Below the pieces are notes generated by a model. It searched no databases, had not been told where the DNA came from, and saw nothing but the letters and a program-made list of their open reading frames with translations. A stretch of DNA of 5,572 bases, from NCBI GenBank assembly GCA_026002045.1, contig BOAV01000128.1, positions 1 to 5,572 of the forward strand, given 5' to 3'. Of the stretch, positions 5,252 to 5,572 are shown piece by piece. The stretch comes from Spirochaetia bacterium. Lineage in GTDB: Bacteria > Spirochaetota > Spirochaetia > Treponematales > Breznakiellaceae. Both the position numbers and the translations under genes were made by a program. Positions within the stretch are counted from its first letter, which is position 1. Each line of letters begins with the position of its first letter.

Positions 5252-5572
5252 ATGGCGCTCTTAACCGATCTGCATAACCATTCCTGCCTCTCCCCCTGCG
5301 GGTCCCTGGATCTGTCGCCCCGTTATTTGGCGGAGTTGGCCGCGGCCAAGGGGGTTAAGGTGCTGGCCCTGACGGATCACAATTCCAGTCTTAACTGCCC
5401 GGCTTTTGCCAAGGTCTGTCCCAAATTCGGGATCATCCCCATCTTCGGTATGGAGGCCACCACCCAGGAGGAGATACACACCCTCTGCCTTTTTACCAGC
5501 CTGGAGGCGAGCCTTGCCTTCAGCGAATACGCCTACAGCATCCTCGTCCCCTTCCCTAACGATCCGGAAAAG
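5252..5572 (+). CDS. PHP-domain metal-dependent phosphoesterase (3' part cut off by window edge)
   Basis: The first 107 residues of a PHP-domain protein, a fold that hydrolyses phosphoester bonds with a cluster of two or three metals. Metal ligands visible: DLHNHS (H8, H10), LTDHN (D42, H43), GMEAT (E68) and EEIHTLCLF (H76). The stretch HSCLSPCGSLDLSP replaces the HSxxSDG of the TrpH/polymerase type; it is typical of the stand-alone PHP proteins encoded near hydrogenase and DRTGG genes in anaerobes. The start at 5252 is supported by GAAAGG at 5243-5248, only 3 bases from the ATG, and by the motif I position. It follows the DRTGG gene after 162 bases holding the CACAGAG inverted repeat, so it may be cotranscribed but is not translationally coupled. 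No clear -10 sits 6 bases before its ATG, unlike the leaderless genes. The substrate is unknown. Confidence 0.9.
   Translation, partial: MALLTDLHNHSCLSPCGSLDLSPRYLAELAAAKGVKVLALTDHNSSLNCPAFAKVCPKFGIIPIFGMEATTQEEIHTLCLFTSLEASLAFSEYAYSILVPFPNDPEK

Overview
The window reads as chromosomal DNA from an anaerobic, fairly GC-rich bacterium. The best guess is a Treponema-like spirochete, with Clostridia or Thermotogae as alternatives. This rests on the family make-up (a CBS/ATPase, DRTGG and PHP gene set next to a Soj/Spo0J-type parAB pair) and on protein style; no rRNA or other marker gene is present to settle it.

Left part, all on the minus strand and read from right to left. parA (2130-2888) and parB (1199-2140) overlap and form a chromosome-partition operon. 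Next comes a small AT-richer gene (617-1120) that I read as a free-standing BECR-fold nuclease domain of the kind usually found at the end of phage MuF-type proteins. Last is the N-terminal 192 residues of a GPH/MelB-type sugar:cation symporter (1-577, running off the window).

Right part, on the plus strand and divergent from parA. A Cof-type HAD phosphatase (2959-3798), a CBS-pair/anti-sigma-type ATPase fusion (3795-4754) and a DRTGG-domain protein (4751-5089) are joined by two ATGA stop/start overlaps, so they are almost certainly one translationally coupled operon. After a 162-base gap holding a long inverted repeat built from CACAGAG units, a PHP-domain protein begins (5252, running off the right edge). 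In clostridia, thermotogas and spirochetes, CBS/ATPase, DRTGG and PHP genes commonly sit beside [FeFe]-hydrogenase genes. The sequence to the right may therefore carry hydrogenase subunits or a sensory hydrogenase; that is inference, because none is visible here.

The most unusual signal is in the promoters. Three genes (the symporter, parA and the HAD phosphatase) each have a sigma70-like -10 hexamer ending exactly 6 bases before the ATG, a -35-like hexamer 17 bases further upstream, and no Shine-Dalgarno sequence. This is the expected layout of leaderless mRNAs. The parA and HAD promoters lie back to back with abutting -35 boxes in a 70-base divergent region. Genes inside operons (parB, DRTGG) and the PHP gene do have purine-rich ribosome-binding sites.
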